DNA of 35,636 bases from Phenylobacterium sp. (GTDB lineage: Bacteria; Pseudomonadota; Alphaproteobacteria; Caulobacterales; Caulobacteraceae). The position numbers and the translations under genes were made by a program. Within the stretch, counting starts at the first letter, position 1, and each line of letters starts with the position of its first letter. The stretch covers positions 1 to 35,636 of the forward strand of contig NZ_JAPSKZ010000015.1 in the NCBI RefSeq assembly GCF_031181185.1, written 5' to 3'. Positions 1-10,047 of this stretch are shown piece by piece. The notes under the pieces were generated by a model that saw nothing but the letters and a program-made list of their open reading frames with translations, was not told the DNA's origin and made no database searches.

Positions 1-1114
1 GAACCGGCACGTCGCCGACGCCGGGCACTTGCCGCAGGGCGTTCGTGTACTCCCGCTGGAACAGGCCGCCGATGGCCAGCGACTCGCCGCCCTTCAGCTC
101 CACGGTGGTCTTGGTCTCGCGGGTGATCAGGCCTGGCACGGTCAGGCCCAGCACCCGCAGGGAGTTGGTGAAGTCCAGCTGGCTCACCTTGGGCTCGACC
201 TCGAGCCGGATCAGGCCGTTGTCGAGGACCACGGGCGTGAACGCGAGTTCGACCCCGTACTTCCGGAACTGGAGGCTGATGAGGTCGTCCCGCTGCGGCA
301 CCGGGTAGGGGAATTCGCCGCCCGCGTGGAACGTCGCCTTCTGACCGGGGATCGCGACGAGGTTCGGACGCGCCAGGGTCCGGACGACGCCCTTTTCCTC
401 CAGCGCCGTCAGCGCCACGTCGATGCTGGTGCTGCCCGAGCCGCCGCTGACGACCAGGGCGCCGGCCGGCGCGATGGATCCGATCAGGCCCGTACCCGAG
501 GCGAAGCCCCAGGAGTTGTTCCCGACCGCGAGTTCCACGCCCATGTCCTGCAGGGCCGAGCGGCTCGCCTCCAGGACGCGGACTTCCAGGACGACCTGCT
601 GCGAAGCGCGCACGCTGACGCGCGAGATCAGGCCCTCGGGGGCGTAGCGCCGCGCGATCGCCTCGGCCTTGTACTGGACGCCGGTGTCCGAGACGTCGCC
701 CGTCAGCATCAGGGCCTCGCCCAGGTTGCGCACGCGCAGCGGCTCGTTCGGGAAGGCCGCGGCCAGATCCTGCTGCAGGCCCTCGGCGTCGTAGCCGACG
801 CGAATGTCCAGGACCTCCTGCAGCCGCCCGCCGGGGCCGTAGACCAGCATGTTGGTCGAGCCGAACTCCAGGCCCTGGACGTAGAAGCTGCGGTCGGAAG
901 TGGAGGTCACCTTGGCGACCTCCGGCTGGGCCACGACGATGCGCGACGCCGGCCGCTCGAGGCGGAACGACAGAGACTTGTCGCGCGGCACGTGGATCGA
1001 GCGGCGCAGGGCGGATTCGCTGCGCAGCTCTTCGGCCGGCGCGATCGAGGGCGCGGCCGCCGCGAGGGCGAAGGCGCAGGCGAAGGCGCCGAGAAGGGTG
1101 CGGGTCATGAGCAT
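1..1114 (-). CDS. cpaC: Flp/tad pilus assembly secretin CpaC (RcpA-type), C-terminus outside window
   Basis: Reverse-strand reading from ATG at 1114 (alternative ATG 1108) gives MLMTRTLLGAFACAFALAAAAPSIAPAEELRSESALRRSIHVPRDKSLSFRLERPASRIVVAQPEVAKVTSTSDRSFYVQGLEFGSTNMLVYG..., a signal peptide plus CpaC/secretin N-domain; directly downstream of cpaB. Confidence 0.93.
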   Translation of the reverse strand, partial: MLMTRTLLGAFACAFALAAAAPSIAPAEELRSESALRRSIHVPRDKSLSFRLERPASRIVVAQPEVAKVTSTSDRSFYVQGLEFGSTNMLVYGPGGRLQEVLDIRVGYDAEGLQQDLAAAFPNEPLRVRNLGEALMLTGDVSDTGVQYKAEAIARRYAPEGLISRVSVRASQQVVLEVRVLEASRSALQDMGVELAVGNNSWGFASGTGLIGSIAPAGALVVSGGSGSTSIDVALTALEEKGVVRTLARPNLVAIPGQKATFHAGGEFPYPVPQRDDLISLQFRKYGVELAFTPVVLDNGLIRLEVEPKVSQLDFTNSLRVLGLTVPGLITRETKTTVELKGGESLAIGGLFQREYTNALRQVPGVGDVPV

Positions 1115-1131
1115 GGGGGACTCGGGAACTC

Positions 1132-2031
1132 TCAGGTCGCGGCCGGCTGCGCGGCGGACGTTGCGACGGTTTCGGCGCGCCGGGGTTTGCGGTCGCGCTT
1201 CACGGCCTCGCCTTCGACGATCAGGATGCCCGCGGGCGCCGCCGCGCGGACGGGGCCGCCCCCGCCGCTGGACGTGCGGGCGGGCCGGCCGCCGCCCACC
1301 AGGAAATCCCCGGTGCGCAAGGGGCTGGCGTCGGCCACTTCGGCCTCGCCATTGCGGCGAAGCGCCAGCGAGAGGTTGCCCAGGGTGGCCGCGATCGACA
1401 GCTTCTGGGACTCCTCGACCGACACCTCGATGGTCACGGTGTTGGGCGAGGCCGGCTTCTGTGAGGTGGGGTCGGCGTTCAGGTCGATGCCCAGCACGCG
1501 GGCGTTCTGGACGACGACGTAGGAGATGTAGTTGCGGTCGTGGCCGGTCGGCGTCAGGTCGCGGACCAGCACCACGTCGACGCGGTCCCCCGGCAGGGCG
1601 TGTCCGCCGACGCCCGTCGCGTCGCTGACCTTCAGGGTGTAGGCGCGCATGCCTTCGGCCACCTCGGCCGAAACGGTCGGGCGCGAACCCGGACCCGAGA
1701 TCCGGGTCGGCAGCACAGGCTCGCGGGCGGCGATGGGGGCGAGCGCCACTGGCGGCCCGCCCTTGTCGGCGGCCAGCACCTGCTCCAGCGTCGCGAACGC
1801 GCCTTCGGGGGCCAGGTTGGCGGGCGCGCGGACGATGGTCAGCATGCCGGGCTCGAGCTTGTCGCCGTACTTGATCGCACGCGAGGCCACGACGACGGGC
1901 ACCCCGTCTTCCTTGGGCGCGGTGGCGCTGCGGGCGGCGCCGGCGCCGGGCAGGACGGTCTTGGCGACGACCAGGGCTCCGAGGCCCAGCACGGCCGAAG
2001 CCGCAAGGCTCACGATGGTGACGACGCGCAT
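1132..2031 (-). CDS. cpaB: Flp pilus assembly protein CpaB
   Basis: ORF 299 aa MRVVTIVSLAASAVLGLGALVVAKTVLPG...VVVASRAIKYGDKLEPGMLTIVRAP...LPGDRVDVVLVRDL: CpaB/RcpC SAF-domain pattern. Confidence 0.93.
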   Translation of the reverse strand: MRVVTIVSLAASAVLGLGALVVAKTVLPGAGAARSATAPKEDGVPVVVASRAIKYGDKLEPGMLTIVRAPANLAPEGAFATLEQVLAADKGGPPVALAPIAAREPVLPTRISGPGSRPTVSAEVAEGMRAYTLKVSDATGVGGHALPGDRVDVVLVRDLTPTGHDRNYISYVVVQNARVLGIDLNADPTSQKPASPNTVTIEVSVEESQKLSIAATLGNLSLALRRNGEAEVADASPLRTGDFLVGGGRPARTSSGGGGPVRAAAPAGILIVEGEAVKRDRKPRRAETVATSAAQPAAT

Positions 2032-2205
2032 CCGCTTCCGCTCACGACTTGCAAGATTTCTCTTTCGGATCGTGAGGTTAACGGCGGCCGGCTTGCGATA
2101 TCCCCAACAAACGCGGTGAACGGCCGCTAAGCATTTTGAACAAGGTCGCTAGCCCGACGTAGCGACAGGCGGCTACCGTCGCGGCCGCTTCTCGGGAGAT
2201 CGGCG

Positions 2206-3141
2206 ATGCATCTGCGGCGGCTGGGGAACTCAGGCCTGAAGGTTAGCGAGGTAGGCCTGGGCTGCAACAACTTCGGCATGCGCATCGACCAGGCGGCGAG
2301 CCAGGCCGTCGTCGACGCCGCCCTGGACGCCGGGATCAACTTCTTCGACACCGCCGACATCTACGGCGGCACGAAGTCGGAGGTGTTCCTCGGCCAGGCG
2401 CTCGGCAAGCGCCGCGCCGAGGTCGTCGTCGCCACCAAGTTCGGCATGACGGTCGGCGGCGACGCGCGGAAGACCGGCGGCTCGCGCCGCTGGATCATGC
2501 AGGCGGTCGAGGACAGCCTGCGCCGGCTGGGGACCGACTGGATCGACCTCTACCAGTTCCACCAGCCCGACCCGGACACGCCCGTCGACGAGACCCTGCG
2601 TGCGCTGGACGACCTCGTCCGCCAGGGCAAGGTGCGCTACCTCGGCAACTCCAACTTCACCGGCTGGCAGATCGCCGATGCGGACTGGATCGCGCGCACG
2701 GAGGGGCTGAACCGCTTCGTCTCGGCCCAGAACGAGCTCTCGCTGCTGAACCGGAAGTCGATGTTCGAGGTGCTGCCGGCCTGCGAGCGCTTCGGGCTCG
2801 GGTTCCTGCCGTACTTCCCACTGGCGTCGGGGCTGCTGTCCGGCAAGTACCGCCGGGGCGAGGCGCCGCCGGCCGACACGCGGCTGGCCGCCTGGGGCGA
2901 ACGCGGCCAGCGGGCGCTCACCGACCACAACTTCGACAAGGTCGAGGCCCTGACCGCCTGGGCGCAGGCCCGGGGCCGGACGATCCTGGATCTCGCCTTC
3001 GCCTGGCTCCTGGCCCAGGCGCCGGTCGCCTCGGTGATCGCCGGGGCCACCCGGCCGGAGCAGGTGGCCGCCAATGCCGCCGCCGCCGACTGGCGGCTGA
3101 CGGCCGAAGAGGTCGCCGAAGTCACCAAGCTGGCGGCCTGA
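2206..3141 (+). CDS. Aldo/keto reductase
   Basis: 311 aa, MHLRRLGNSGLKVSEVGLGCNNFG...GINFFDTADIYG...DWIDLYQFHQPDP: typical AKR motifs. Confidence 0.95.
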   Translation: MHLRRLGNSGLKVSEVGLGCNNFGMRIDQAASQAVVDAALDAGINFFDTADIYGGTKSEVFLGQALGKRRAEVVVATKFGMTVGGDARKTGGSRRWIMQAVEDSLRRLGTDWIDLYQFHQPDPDTPVDETLRALDDLVRQGKVRYLGNSNFTGWQIADADWIARTEGLNRFVSAQNELSLLNRKSMFEVLPACERFGLGFLPYFPLASGLLSGKYRRGEAPPADTRLAAWGERGQRALTDHNFDKVEALTAWAQARGRTILDLAFAWLLAQAPVASVIAGATRPEQVAANAAAADWRLTAEEVAEVTKLAA

Positions 3142-3143
3142 CG

Positions 3144-4364
3144 ATGTACGATCTTCTGAAAGGCCTCCGCGTCGTCGAAGGCGCTGCGTTCGTGGCGGCG
3201 CCGACCTGCGGCCTCTACCTCGCCCAGATGGGCGCCGAGGTGATCCGGTTCGACAACATCGGCGGCGGCCCCGACTTCCGCCGCTGGCCGCTCGCCGACA
3301 ATGGCGCCAGCCTCTACTGGGAAGGCCTGAACAAGGGGAAGAAGTCGGTCGCGATCGACCTGACCAGCCCGCAGGGCCGCGAGCTTGCCCAGCGGCTGGC
3401 GGCGGCGCCCAATGGACCGGCGGGCGAGGACGGCGGGCTGTTCGTCACCAACTTTCCGGTGGACGGCTTCCTCTCGTACGAAACCCTGTCGAAGCTCCGC
3501 CCGGACCTGATCTGCGTGCGCGTGATGGGCTGGGCCGACGGCTCTCAGGGCATGGACTACACGATCAACGCGGCGCTCGGCCTGCCGCAGATGACCGGGC
3601 CCGCCGACGACCCTCGCCCGGTCAACCATGTGCTCGCAGCCTGGGACCTGCTGACCGGCGCCTACTGCGCCTTCACGCTGGTGTCCGCCCTGCTCGCCCG
3701 CCACCGCACCGGCCAGGGCCGCGAGATCCGCGCGCCGCTCTCCGATATCGCCGCGGCCACCATGGCCAACCTCGGCTTCAGCGCCGAGACCCGGCTCCAG
3801 GGTCATCAGCGGCCGCGCATGGGCAACGACATCTTCGGCGCCTTCGGCCGCGACTTCACGACCCGGGACGGCAAGACCCTGATGCTGCTGGCGATCACGC
3901 CCAAGCAGTGGTCGAAGGCGCTCGACGTGCTGGACCTGAAGGCGGCGGTGGCGGCGCTGGAGGCCGAACTGGGCGTCTCGTTCGCGGTGGACGAGGGCGT
4001 GCGGTTCACCCATCGCGCCCGGCTCTATCCGCTGTTCGAGCGCGCCTTCGCCAGCAAGACCCTGGCCGAACTCGCGCCGGCCTTCGACGCCGGCGGCGTA
4101 ACCTGGGGGACCTACCAGCCGCTGGAGGCGGCGCTCGAGGATCCCCGCCTTTTCAAGGGCAATCCGGTCTTTCAGGACATCGTCCAGCCCAGCGGCCTGA
4201 CCTATCCGGCGCCCGGGGCTGCGGCCACCATCCCGCAGGACGAGCGCCAGCCTGTCACGCCGGCGCCCAAACTCGGGCAACACACGGACGAAGTCCTCGC
4301 CGAGGTGCTGGGCCTGCCGCCGTCCGAGATCGCCCGGCTGCACGACCTGGGCGTGGTGGCCTAG
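3144..4364 (+). CDS. CaiB/BaiF family (class III) CoA-transferase
   Basis: 406 aa, MYDLLKGLRVVEGAAFVAAPTCGLYLAQMGAEVIRFD...NKGKKSVAIDL; class III CoA-transferase signature. Confidence 0.93.
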   Translation: MYDLLKGLRVVEGAAFVAAPTCGLYLAQMGAEVIRFDNIGGGPDFRRWPLADNGASLYWEGLNKGKKSVAIDLTSPQGRELAQRLAAAPNGPAGEDGGLFVTNFPVDGFLSYETLSKLRPDLICVRVMGWADGSQGMDYTINAALGLPQMTGPADDPRPVNHVLAAWDLLTGAYCAFTLVSALLARHRTGQGREIRAPLSDIAAATMANLGFSAETRLQGHQRPRMGNDIFGAFGRDFTTRDGKTLMLLAITPKQWSKALDVLDLKAAVAALEAELGVSFAVDEGVRFTHRARLYPLFERAFASKTLAELAPAFDAGGVTWGTYQPLEAALEDPRLFKGNPVFQDIVQPSGLTYPAPGAAATIPQDERQPVTPAPKLGQHTDEVLAEVLGLPPSEIARLHDLGVVA

Positions 4365-6256
4365 GCGGAGGTCAGTTTCACCAGCGTCGCCCCTTCGGCG
4401 ACCTGGCCGCCGAGGGTGACGGACACCTCCTCGACGACCCCGTCGAACGGCGCCGCGAGCGCGTGTTCCATCTTCATGGCTTCCAGCACCACCAGGGCCT
4501 GACCCTTGGCCACGGCGTCGCCGGTCTTCACCGACAGCTGGGTGACCTTCCCGGGCATGGGGGCGCGGATCGTCCCGTCGCCGGCCGCGCCGCCGTCGCC
4601 CTCGGCGGTCGGCGGATGGTCCTTGAAGACGAAGGCCTCGCCGCCTTCGAAGACGACGATGTCGCCGTCGTCGGTGACCAGCACAGAACGGTCCGGCGCG
4701 TCGGTCTGGCTCTCGCAGACCACCGCCCTGCCGTTCGCGAACAGGCGCACGCCGGCTTCAGGCTCACGGTTCAGCCGGAAGCCGAACAGGCCCTTCCAGG
4801 GATCGTCGGCCTCGCCTTCCTCAAGCGTCAGGGTCGCCGCATCCGCCGCCGCCGACCGCGCGGCGGGCGAGGGCTCAGGCGTCTGCGTTAGCGCGTCCAG
4901 CCGCCGCTCGATGAAGCCGGTGTCGACGTCGCCTGCGATGAAGTCCGGCTCTTCCAGGCAGCGCACCAGGAACCCGGCGTTGGTCTTGACCGGCCAGACC
5001 TCGACGCCGTCGCAGGCCTGGGCCAGCTCGGCGATGGCCTCCTCGCGCGTCGCGGCATGGGCGATCAGCTTGGCGACCATCGGGTCGTAGAAGGGCGTGA
5101 CCTCGCCGCCTTCCGCGACGCCGGCATCGACGCGCAGCGTCTCGGGGATGCGGAAGTGGTCCAGGCGGCCCGTCGACGGCAGGAAGCCCGACGCCGGGTT
5201 CTCCGCGTAGAGCCGCGCCTCGACGGCGTGGCCGGAGAGCGTGATCTGGTCCTGCGTCAGCGGCAGCGGCTCGCCTTGCGCGACGCGGATCTGCCATTCC
5301 ACGAGATCGAGGCCGGTGACCATCTCGGTGACGGGATGCTCCACCTGCAGGCGGGTGTTCATCTCCATGAACCAGATCCGGTCGGGCTTCAGGCCCTCGG
5401 ACGCGTCGGCGATGAACTCCACGGTGCCGGCGCCGACATAGCCCACGGCCTGAGCGGCCCGAACAGCCGCGGCGGTGACGGCGGCGCGAGCCTCCTCCGA
5501 CATGCCGGGCGCGGGCGCCTCCTCGATCACTTTCTGGTGGCGGCGCTGCAGCGAGCAGTCGCGCTCGTAGAGGTGGACGACATTGCCGTGGCTGTCGCCG
5601 AACACCTGCACCTCGATGTGACGCGGGCGGGTGACATAGGTTTCCAGCAGCACGCGGTCGTCGCCGAAGCTGGCGGCCGCCTCGCGCTTGGCCGCGGCGA
5701 GGGCGGCTTCGAAGTCCTCCGCCCGCTCGACCTTGCGCATGCCCTTGCCGCCGCCGCCGGCCACGGCCTTGATCAGCACCGGATAGCCGATGCGGTCGGC
5801 CTGGGCCTTCAGCGTGGCTTCGGCCTGGTCCTCGCCCAGGTAGCCCGGCGTCACCGGCACGCCGGCCTTGGCCATCAGCGCCTTGGCGGCGTCCTTCAGG
5901 CCCATGGCGCGGATCGCGCTGGGCGGCGGGCCGATCCAGGTCAGGCCGGCCTTGGCGACAGCTTCGGCGAACTCGGCGTTCTCGGAGAGGAAGCCATAGC
6001 CCGGGTGGATGGCGTCGGCGCCGGCCTCCTTGGCCGCGCGGATGATCTTCTCGCCCACCAGGTAGCTCTCGCGGGCTGCGGCCGGGCCGATGTGCACGGC
6101 GATGTCCGCGTCATGCACATGGGCCGCGTCCGCGTCGGCGTCCGAGAACACGGCGACGGTCTCGATCCCCAGGCGACGCGCCGTGGCGAACACCCGCCGC
6201 GCGATCTCGCCGCGGTTGGCGACCAGGATGGAGGAAATCTGCTTCGTCTTCGCCAT
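4361..6256 (-). CDS. Acetyl/propionyl/methylcrotonyl-CoA carboxylase alpha subunit (biotin carboxylase plus biotin carboxyl carrier domain)
   Basis: From ATG at 6256: MAKTKQISSILVANRGEIARRVFATARRLGIETVAVFSDAD...; C-terminal biotinylation motif VVLEAMKMEHALAAPFDG. The ORF-track N-terminal extension (to 7291) is out-of-frame translation of the upstream beta subunit. Confidence 0.95.
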   Translation of the reverse strand: MAKTKQISSILVANRGEIARRVFATARRLGIETVAVFSDADADAAHVHDADIAVHIGPAAARESYLVGEKIIRAAKEAGADAIHPGYGFLSENAEFAEAVAKAGLTWIGPPPSAIRAMGLKDAAKALMAKAGVPVTPGYLGEDQAEATLKAQADRIGYPVLIKAVAGGGGKGMRKVERAEDFEAALAAAKREAAASFGDDRVLLETYVTRPRHIEVQVFGDSHGNVVHLYERDCSLQRRHQKVIEEAPAPGMSEEARAAVTAAAVRAAQAVGYVGAGTVEFIADASEGLKPDRIWFMEMNTRLQVEHPVTEMVTGLDLVEWQIRVAQGEPLPLTQDQITLSGHAVEARLYAENPASGFLPSTGRLDHFRIPETLRVDAGVAEGGEVTPFYDPMVAKLIAHAATREEAIAELAQACDGVEVWPVKTNAGFLVRCLEEPDFIAGDVDTGFIERRLDALTQTPEPSPAARSAAADAATLTLEEGEADDPWKGLFGFRLNREPEAGVRLFANGRAVVCESQTDAPDRSVLVTDDGDIVVFEGGEAFVFKDHPPTAEGDGGAAGDGTIRAPMPGKVTQLSVKTGDAVAKGQALVVLEAMKMEHALAAPFDGVVEEVSVTLGGQVAEGATLVKLTSA

Positions 6257-6258
6257 GG

Positions 6259-7851
6259 TCACATCCGGAAGACGCCGAAGCGGGTCTCGGGGATCGGGGC
6301 GTTCAGCGCCGCCGAGATGGAAAGGCCCAGCACGTCGCGGGTCTGGGCGGGGTCGATGACGCCGTCGTCCCAGAGGCGGGCGGTGGCGTAGTAGGGATTG
6401 CCCTCGTCCTCGTATTTCTGGCGGACCGGGGCCTTGAAGGCTTCCTCTTCTGCGGGCGTCCACTTGCCGGCGTCGCGGTGCACGGTGGCGAGCACGCTGG
6501 CCGCCTGCTCGCCGCCCATGACCGAGATGCGGCTGTTGGGCCAGGTCCACAGGAAGCGGGGAGAATAGGCCCGGCCGCACATGCCGTAGTTGCCGGCCCC
6601 GAACGAGCCGCCGATCAGAACGGTGAACTTCGGGACCTCGACGCTCGCCACCGCCGTCACCAGCTTGGCCCCGTCCTTGGCGATGCCCCCGGCCTCGTAG
6701 CGGCCGCCGACCATGAAGCCCGAGATGTTCTGCAGGAAGATCAGGGGAATCTTCCGCTTGGCCGCCAGCTCGATGAAGTGGGCGCCCTTCAGCGCGCTTT
6801 CCGAGAACAGCACGCCGTTGTTGGCCAGGATCGCCACCGGGAAGCCCCAGATGCGGGCGAAGCCGCAGACCAGCGTCGTGCCGTACAGCGCCTTGAACTC
6901 GTCGAACTTCGAGCCATCGACGATGCGCGCGATCACCTCGCGCACGTCGTAGGGCGCGCGCACGTCGGTGGGGACGATGCCGTACAGCTCTTCCGGGTCG
7001 TAGGCGGGCGGCTCGGGGTCGGCGAGGGTGAGTTCGACGCGCTTCGTCGTGTTCAGGTTCGCGACGATGTTGCGCACGATCGACAGGGCGTGCTCGTCGT
7101 CCTGGGCCACGTGGTCCACCACGCCCGAGCGGCGGCCGTGGGTGTCGGCGCCGCCGAGCTCTTCCGCGCTGATCACCTCGCCGGTCGCCGCCTTCACCAG
7201 CGGCGGGCCGCCCAGGAAGATCGTGCCCTGGTTGCGGACGATCACGGTCTCGTCCGACATAGCCGGGACGTAGGCGCCACCGGCGGTGCACGAGCCCATG
7301 ACGCAGGCGATCTGGGCGATGCCGTCGGCGCTCATCCGCGCCTGGTTGTAGAAGATGCGCCCGAAGTGGTCGCGGTCGGGGAACACCTCGGCCTGGTGCG
7401 GCAGGTTCGCGCCGCCCGAGTCGACCAGATAGACGCAGGGCAGGCGGTTCTGGAGCGCGATTTCCTGGGCCCGCAGGTGCTTCTTCACGGTCAGGGGATA
7501 GTAGGCGCCGCCCTTCACCGTCGCGTCGTTGGCGACGATCATCACCTCGCGGCCCGAAACGCGGCCGATGCCGGTGATCACGCCCGCGGCCGGGGCCTCG
7601 TCGCCGTACATCCCGAAGGCGGCGAGCCCGCCCACCTCCAGGAACGGCGAGCCCGGATCCAGCAGGCGCATCACCCGATCACGGGGCAGCAGCTTGCCGC
7701 GGCTCTCGTGACGCCTGCGGCTGTCCTCAGACCCGCCCAGGGCGGCGGTCGCGGTGCGCTGGCGCAGCTCGTCGACCAGCCCCAGGTTCACGCGGGCGTT
7801 GGCGGCGAACGCCTCTGACGCCGGATCGACGGCGGTGGAAAGCTTCCTCAT
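6259..7851 (-). CDS. Acyl-CoA carboxylase carboxyltransferase (beta) subunit, methylcrotonyl-CoA carboxylase-like
   Basis: From ATG at 7851: [32 protein letters not shown]...[62 protein letters not shown]. Confidence 0.93.
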   Translation of the reverse strand: MRKLSTAVDPASEAFAANARVNLGLVDELRQRTATAALGGSEDSRRRHESRGKLLPRDRVMRLLDPGSPFLEVGGLAAFGMYGDEAPAAGVITGIGRVSGREVMIVANDATVKGGAYYPLTVKKHLRAQEIALQNRLPCVYLVDSGGANLPHQAEVFPDRDHFGRIFYNQARMSADGIAQIACVMGSCTAGGAYVPAMSDETVIVRNQGTIFLGGPPLVKAATGEVISAEELGGADTHGRRSGVVDHVAQDDEHALSIVRNIVANLNTTKRVELTLADPEPPAYDPEELYGIVPTDVRAPYDVREVIARIVDGSKFDEFKALYGTTLVCGFARIWGFPVAILANNGVLFSESALKGAHFIELAAKRKIPLIFLQNISGFMVGGRYEAGGIAKDGAKLVTAVASVEVPKFTVLIGGSFGAGNYGMCGRAYSPRFLWTWPNSRISVMGGEQAASVLATVHRDAGKWTPAEEEAFKAPVRQKYEDEGNPYYATARLWDDGVIDPAQTRDVLGLSISAALNAPIPETRFGVFRM

Positions 7852-8051
7852 GCGGAGGTCTTTTCGTCCCTCTTCCTCGGCTCGTGTTGTCGGGCGCCGG
7901 GCGAAGTTCTGCAAGCACGGCGTCGCTTGTGGCGAACTCTTTCGACGAAACGGTCGCGCGTCGCAGGATCGTTCCAGCATTCGGCGGTCTTGGCGCAATG
8001 TTGTTGTCGCGCGGGCGGCGATCCGAGCCGCTAGGCTGACGCCGGGGAGCC

Positions 8052-9224
8052 GTGGCAGAGATGCGGGCCGTGACCCAGGACACCTTCCCAGAGATCCGCG
8101 AGGCCGTGCGCAAGCTGTGCGCCCGCTTCCCCGGTGCCTACTGGCGCGAGCTGGACCGCGAGCGCGCCTATCCCACCGAGTTCGTCCGCGCCCTCACCGA
8201 AGCGGGCTTCCTCTCGGTGCTGATCCCCGAGGAGTACGGCGGCTCGGGCCTCGGCCTGAAGGCCGCGGTGGCGATCCTTGAGGAAATCCACCGCGCGGGC
8301 TGCAACGGCGCGGCCTGCCACGCTCAGATGTACGTCATGGGCACGCTGCTGAAACACGGCAGCGAGGCGCAAAAGGAGGCGTATCTGCCGAAGGTCGCCT
8401 CTGGCGAACTGCGCCTGCAGGCCTTCGGCGTCACCGAGCCGGACGCCGGCACCGACACCACCCGCATCACCACCTTCGCGAGGAAGGCGGGCGACAAATA
8501 CGTCGTGTCCGGCCGCAAGATCTGGATCAGCCGCGCCGAACACTCGGACCTGATGGTCCTGCTGTGCCGCACCACCCCGCGGGACCAGGCCAAGAAGCCC
8601 TCCGACGGCATGAGCGTGCTGCTGGTCGACCTGCGCCAAGCGGTGGGGAACGGTCTCACCATCCGCCCCGTGCGGACCATGCTGAACCACGCCACCACCG
8701 AACTCTTCTTCGAGGACCTGGAGGTCCCGGCCGAGAACCTGATCGGCCGGGAGGGCCAAGGCTTCCGCTACATCCTCGACGGCATGAACGCCGAGCGCAT
8801 CCTGATCGCCGCCGAGTGCCTGGGCGACGCGCGCTTCTTCATCGACCGCGCCAGCCAGTACGCCAAGGAGCGTCAGGTCTTCGGCCGCCCGATCGGCGAG
8901 AACCAGGGCGTCCAGTTCCCGCTCGCCCGCGCCTACGTCCAGATGACGAGCGCTTCGCTGATGGTCGACCACGCCGCCAGCCTGTTCGAGGCCGGCGAGC
9001 CCTGCGGCACGGAAGCCAACATGGCCAAGCTGACCGCCTCCGAGGCGTCCTGGTTCGCCGCCGACATGTGCCTGCAGACCCACGGCGGCTTCGGCTTCGC
9101 CGAGGAGTACGACATCGAACGCAAGTTCCGGGAGACGCGCCTCTATCAGGTGGCGCCGATCTCTACGAACCTCATCCTCAGCCACGTGGCGACCCACGTG
9201 CTGGGCCAACCCAAGAGCTTCTGA
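8052..9224 (+). CDS. Acyl-CoA dehydrogenase
   Basis: 390 aa, GTG start; [28 protein letters not shown]..., [35 protein letters not shown]. Confidence 0.94.
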   Translation: MAEMRAVTQDTFPEIREAVRKLCARFPGAYWRELDRERAYPTEFVRALTEAGFLSVLIPEEYGGSGLGLKAAVAILEEIHRAGCNGAACHAQMYVMGTLLKHGSEAQKEAYLPKVASGELRLQAFGVTEPDAGTDTTRITTFARKAGDKYVVSGRKIWISRAEHSDLMVLLCRTTPRDQAKKPSDGMSVLLVDLRQAVGNGLTIRPVRTMLNHATTELFFEDLEVPAENLIGREGQGFRYILDGMNAERILIAAECLGDARFFIDRASQYAKERQVFGRPIGENQGVQFPLARAYVQMTSASLMVDHAASLFEAGEPCGTEANMAKLTASEASWFAADMCLQTHGGFGFAEEYDIERKFRETRLYQVAPISTNLILSHVATHVLGQPKSF

Positions 9225-10006
9225 TGGCTTACGAGACGATCAAGGTCGAAGAGGCGTCGCCAGGCGTCACGATCATCGCCTTCAACCGGCCTGACGCGGC
9301 GAACGCCCTTTCCACCCAGATGGGCCGCGAGCTGCTCGACGCCTGGAGCGGCCTCGCCAATGACGCGGCCCTCAGGTGCGTCATCCTGCGAGGCGAGGGC
9401 AGGCACTTCCAGGCGGGCGCCGACCTGAAGGAACGCAACGGCATGACCGACGAGGCCTGGGCCGAACAGCACCGTCTGTTCGAGGCCATGATCCGGGCCC
9501 AGCTCGCCTGTCCGGTTCCGGTGATCGCCGCCGTGCACGGCGCGGCCATGGGCGGCGGCTGCGAGATGACGCTCGCCTGCGACTTCGCCTATGCGGCGGA
9601 GGGCGCCCGGTTCGGCCTTCCGGAAGCGGGCCTGGGCATCCTGCCGGGCCTCGGCGGCACCCAGCTCCTGACCCGGGCCGTGGGCCCCCGGCGGGCCATC
9701 GAGCTCCTGACCACGGCGCAGCCCTTTACCGCTGAGCAGGCCTTGGAGTGGGGCCTCGTCAGCGCCGTCGTCCCGGCCGACCAGCTGCTGCCGCGTGTGC
9801 TGGACGTGGCCGGCGTCATCGCGTCGAAGGCGCCGCTCTCGGTCCGCGGCGCCAAGCGCGTCGTCCACGAGGGTCAGGACCTGGATCTCGCCCGAGCCAT
9901 GAACCTGGAGCTCGAGGTCTACAACAAGCTCTTCACCACCGCCGACCGCCGCGAGGGCGTGGCCGCCTTCAACGAGAAGCGCACGCCGAAGTTCGAAGGG
10001 CGCTGA
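9224..10006 (+). CDS. Enoyl-CoA hydratase/isomerase
   Basis: [30 protein letters not shown]...HGAAMGGGCEMTLACDFAYAAEGARFGLPEAGLGILPGLGGTQ; ATGA overlap with the acyl-CoA dehydrogenase stop. Confidence 0.94.
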   Translation: MAYETIKVEEASPGVTIIAFNRPDAANALSTQMGRELLDAWSGLANDAALRCVILRGEGRHFQAGADLKERNGMTDEAWAEQHRLFEAMIRAQLACPVPVIAAVHGAAMGGGCEMTLACDFAYAAEGARFGLPEAGLGILPGLGGTQLLTRAVGPRRAIELLTTAQPFTAEQALEWGLVSAVVPADQLLPRVLDVAGVIASKAPLSVRGAKRVVHEGQDLDLARAMNLELEVYNKLFTTADRREGVAAFNEKRTPKFEGR

Positions 10007-10047
10007 GCGCTGGCGCTCGGCCTGAGTCTCGGCCTACGGTCCTTCCC

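Noticed and set aside
29-1522. 497-aa plus-strand ORF over cpaC/cpaB
   Set aside because: Antisense shadow ORF of high-GC coding DNA; low-complexity H/Q/R/G/A-rich translation with no recognisable family, while the minus strand encodes clear CpaC/CpaB.
2637-4343. 568-aa minus ORF opposite the AKR and CaiB genes
   Set aside because: Shadow ORF; composition typical of reverse-complement GC-rich codons, no domain recognised.
6257-7291. N-terminal part of the 976-aa minus ORF
   Set aside because: Arg/Gly/Pro-rich out-of-frame reading of the carboxyltransferase gene; the true alpha subunit begins at MAKTKQ (6256).
10005-10018. GAGCGC-TG-GCGCTC palindrome at the ECH stop as terminator
   Set aside because: Two-nt loop (or a weak 4-bp stem) with no T-tract and only a 41-nt gap to glcD; too weak to call.
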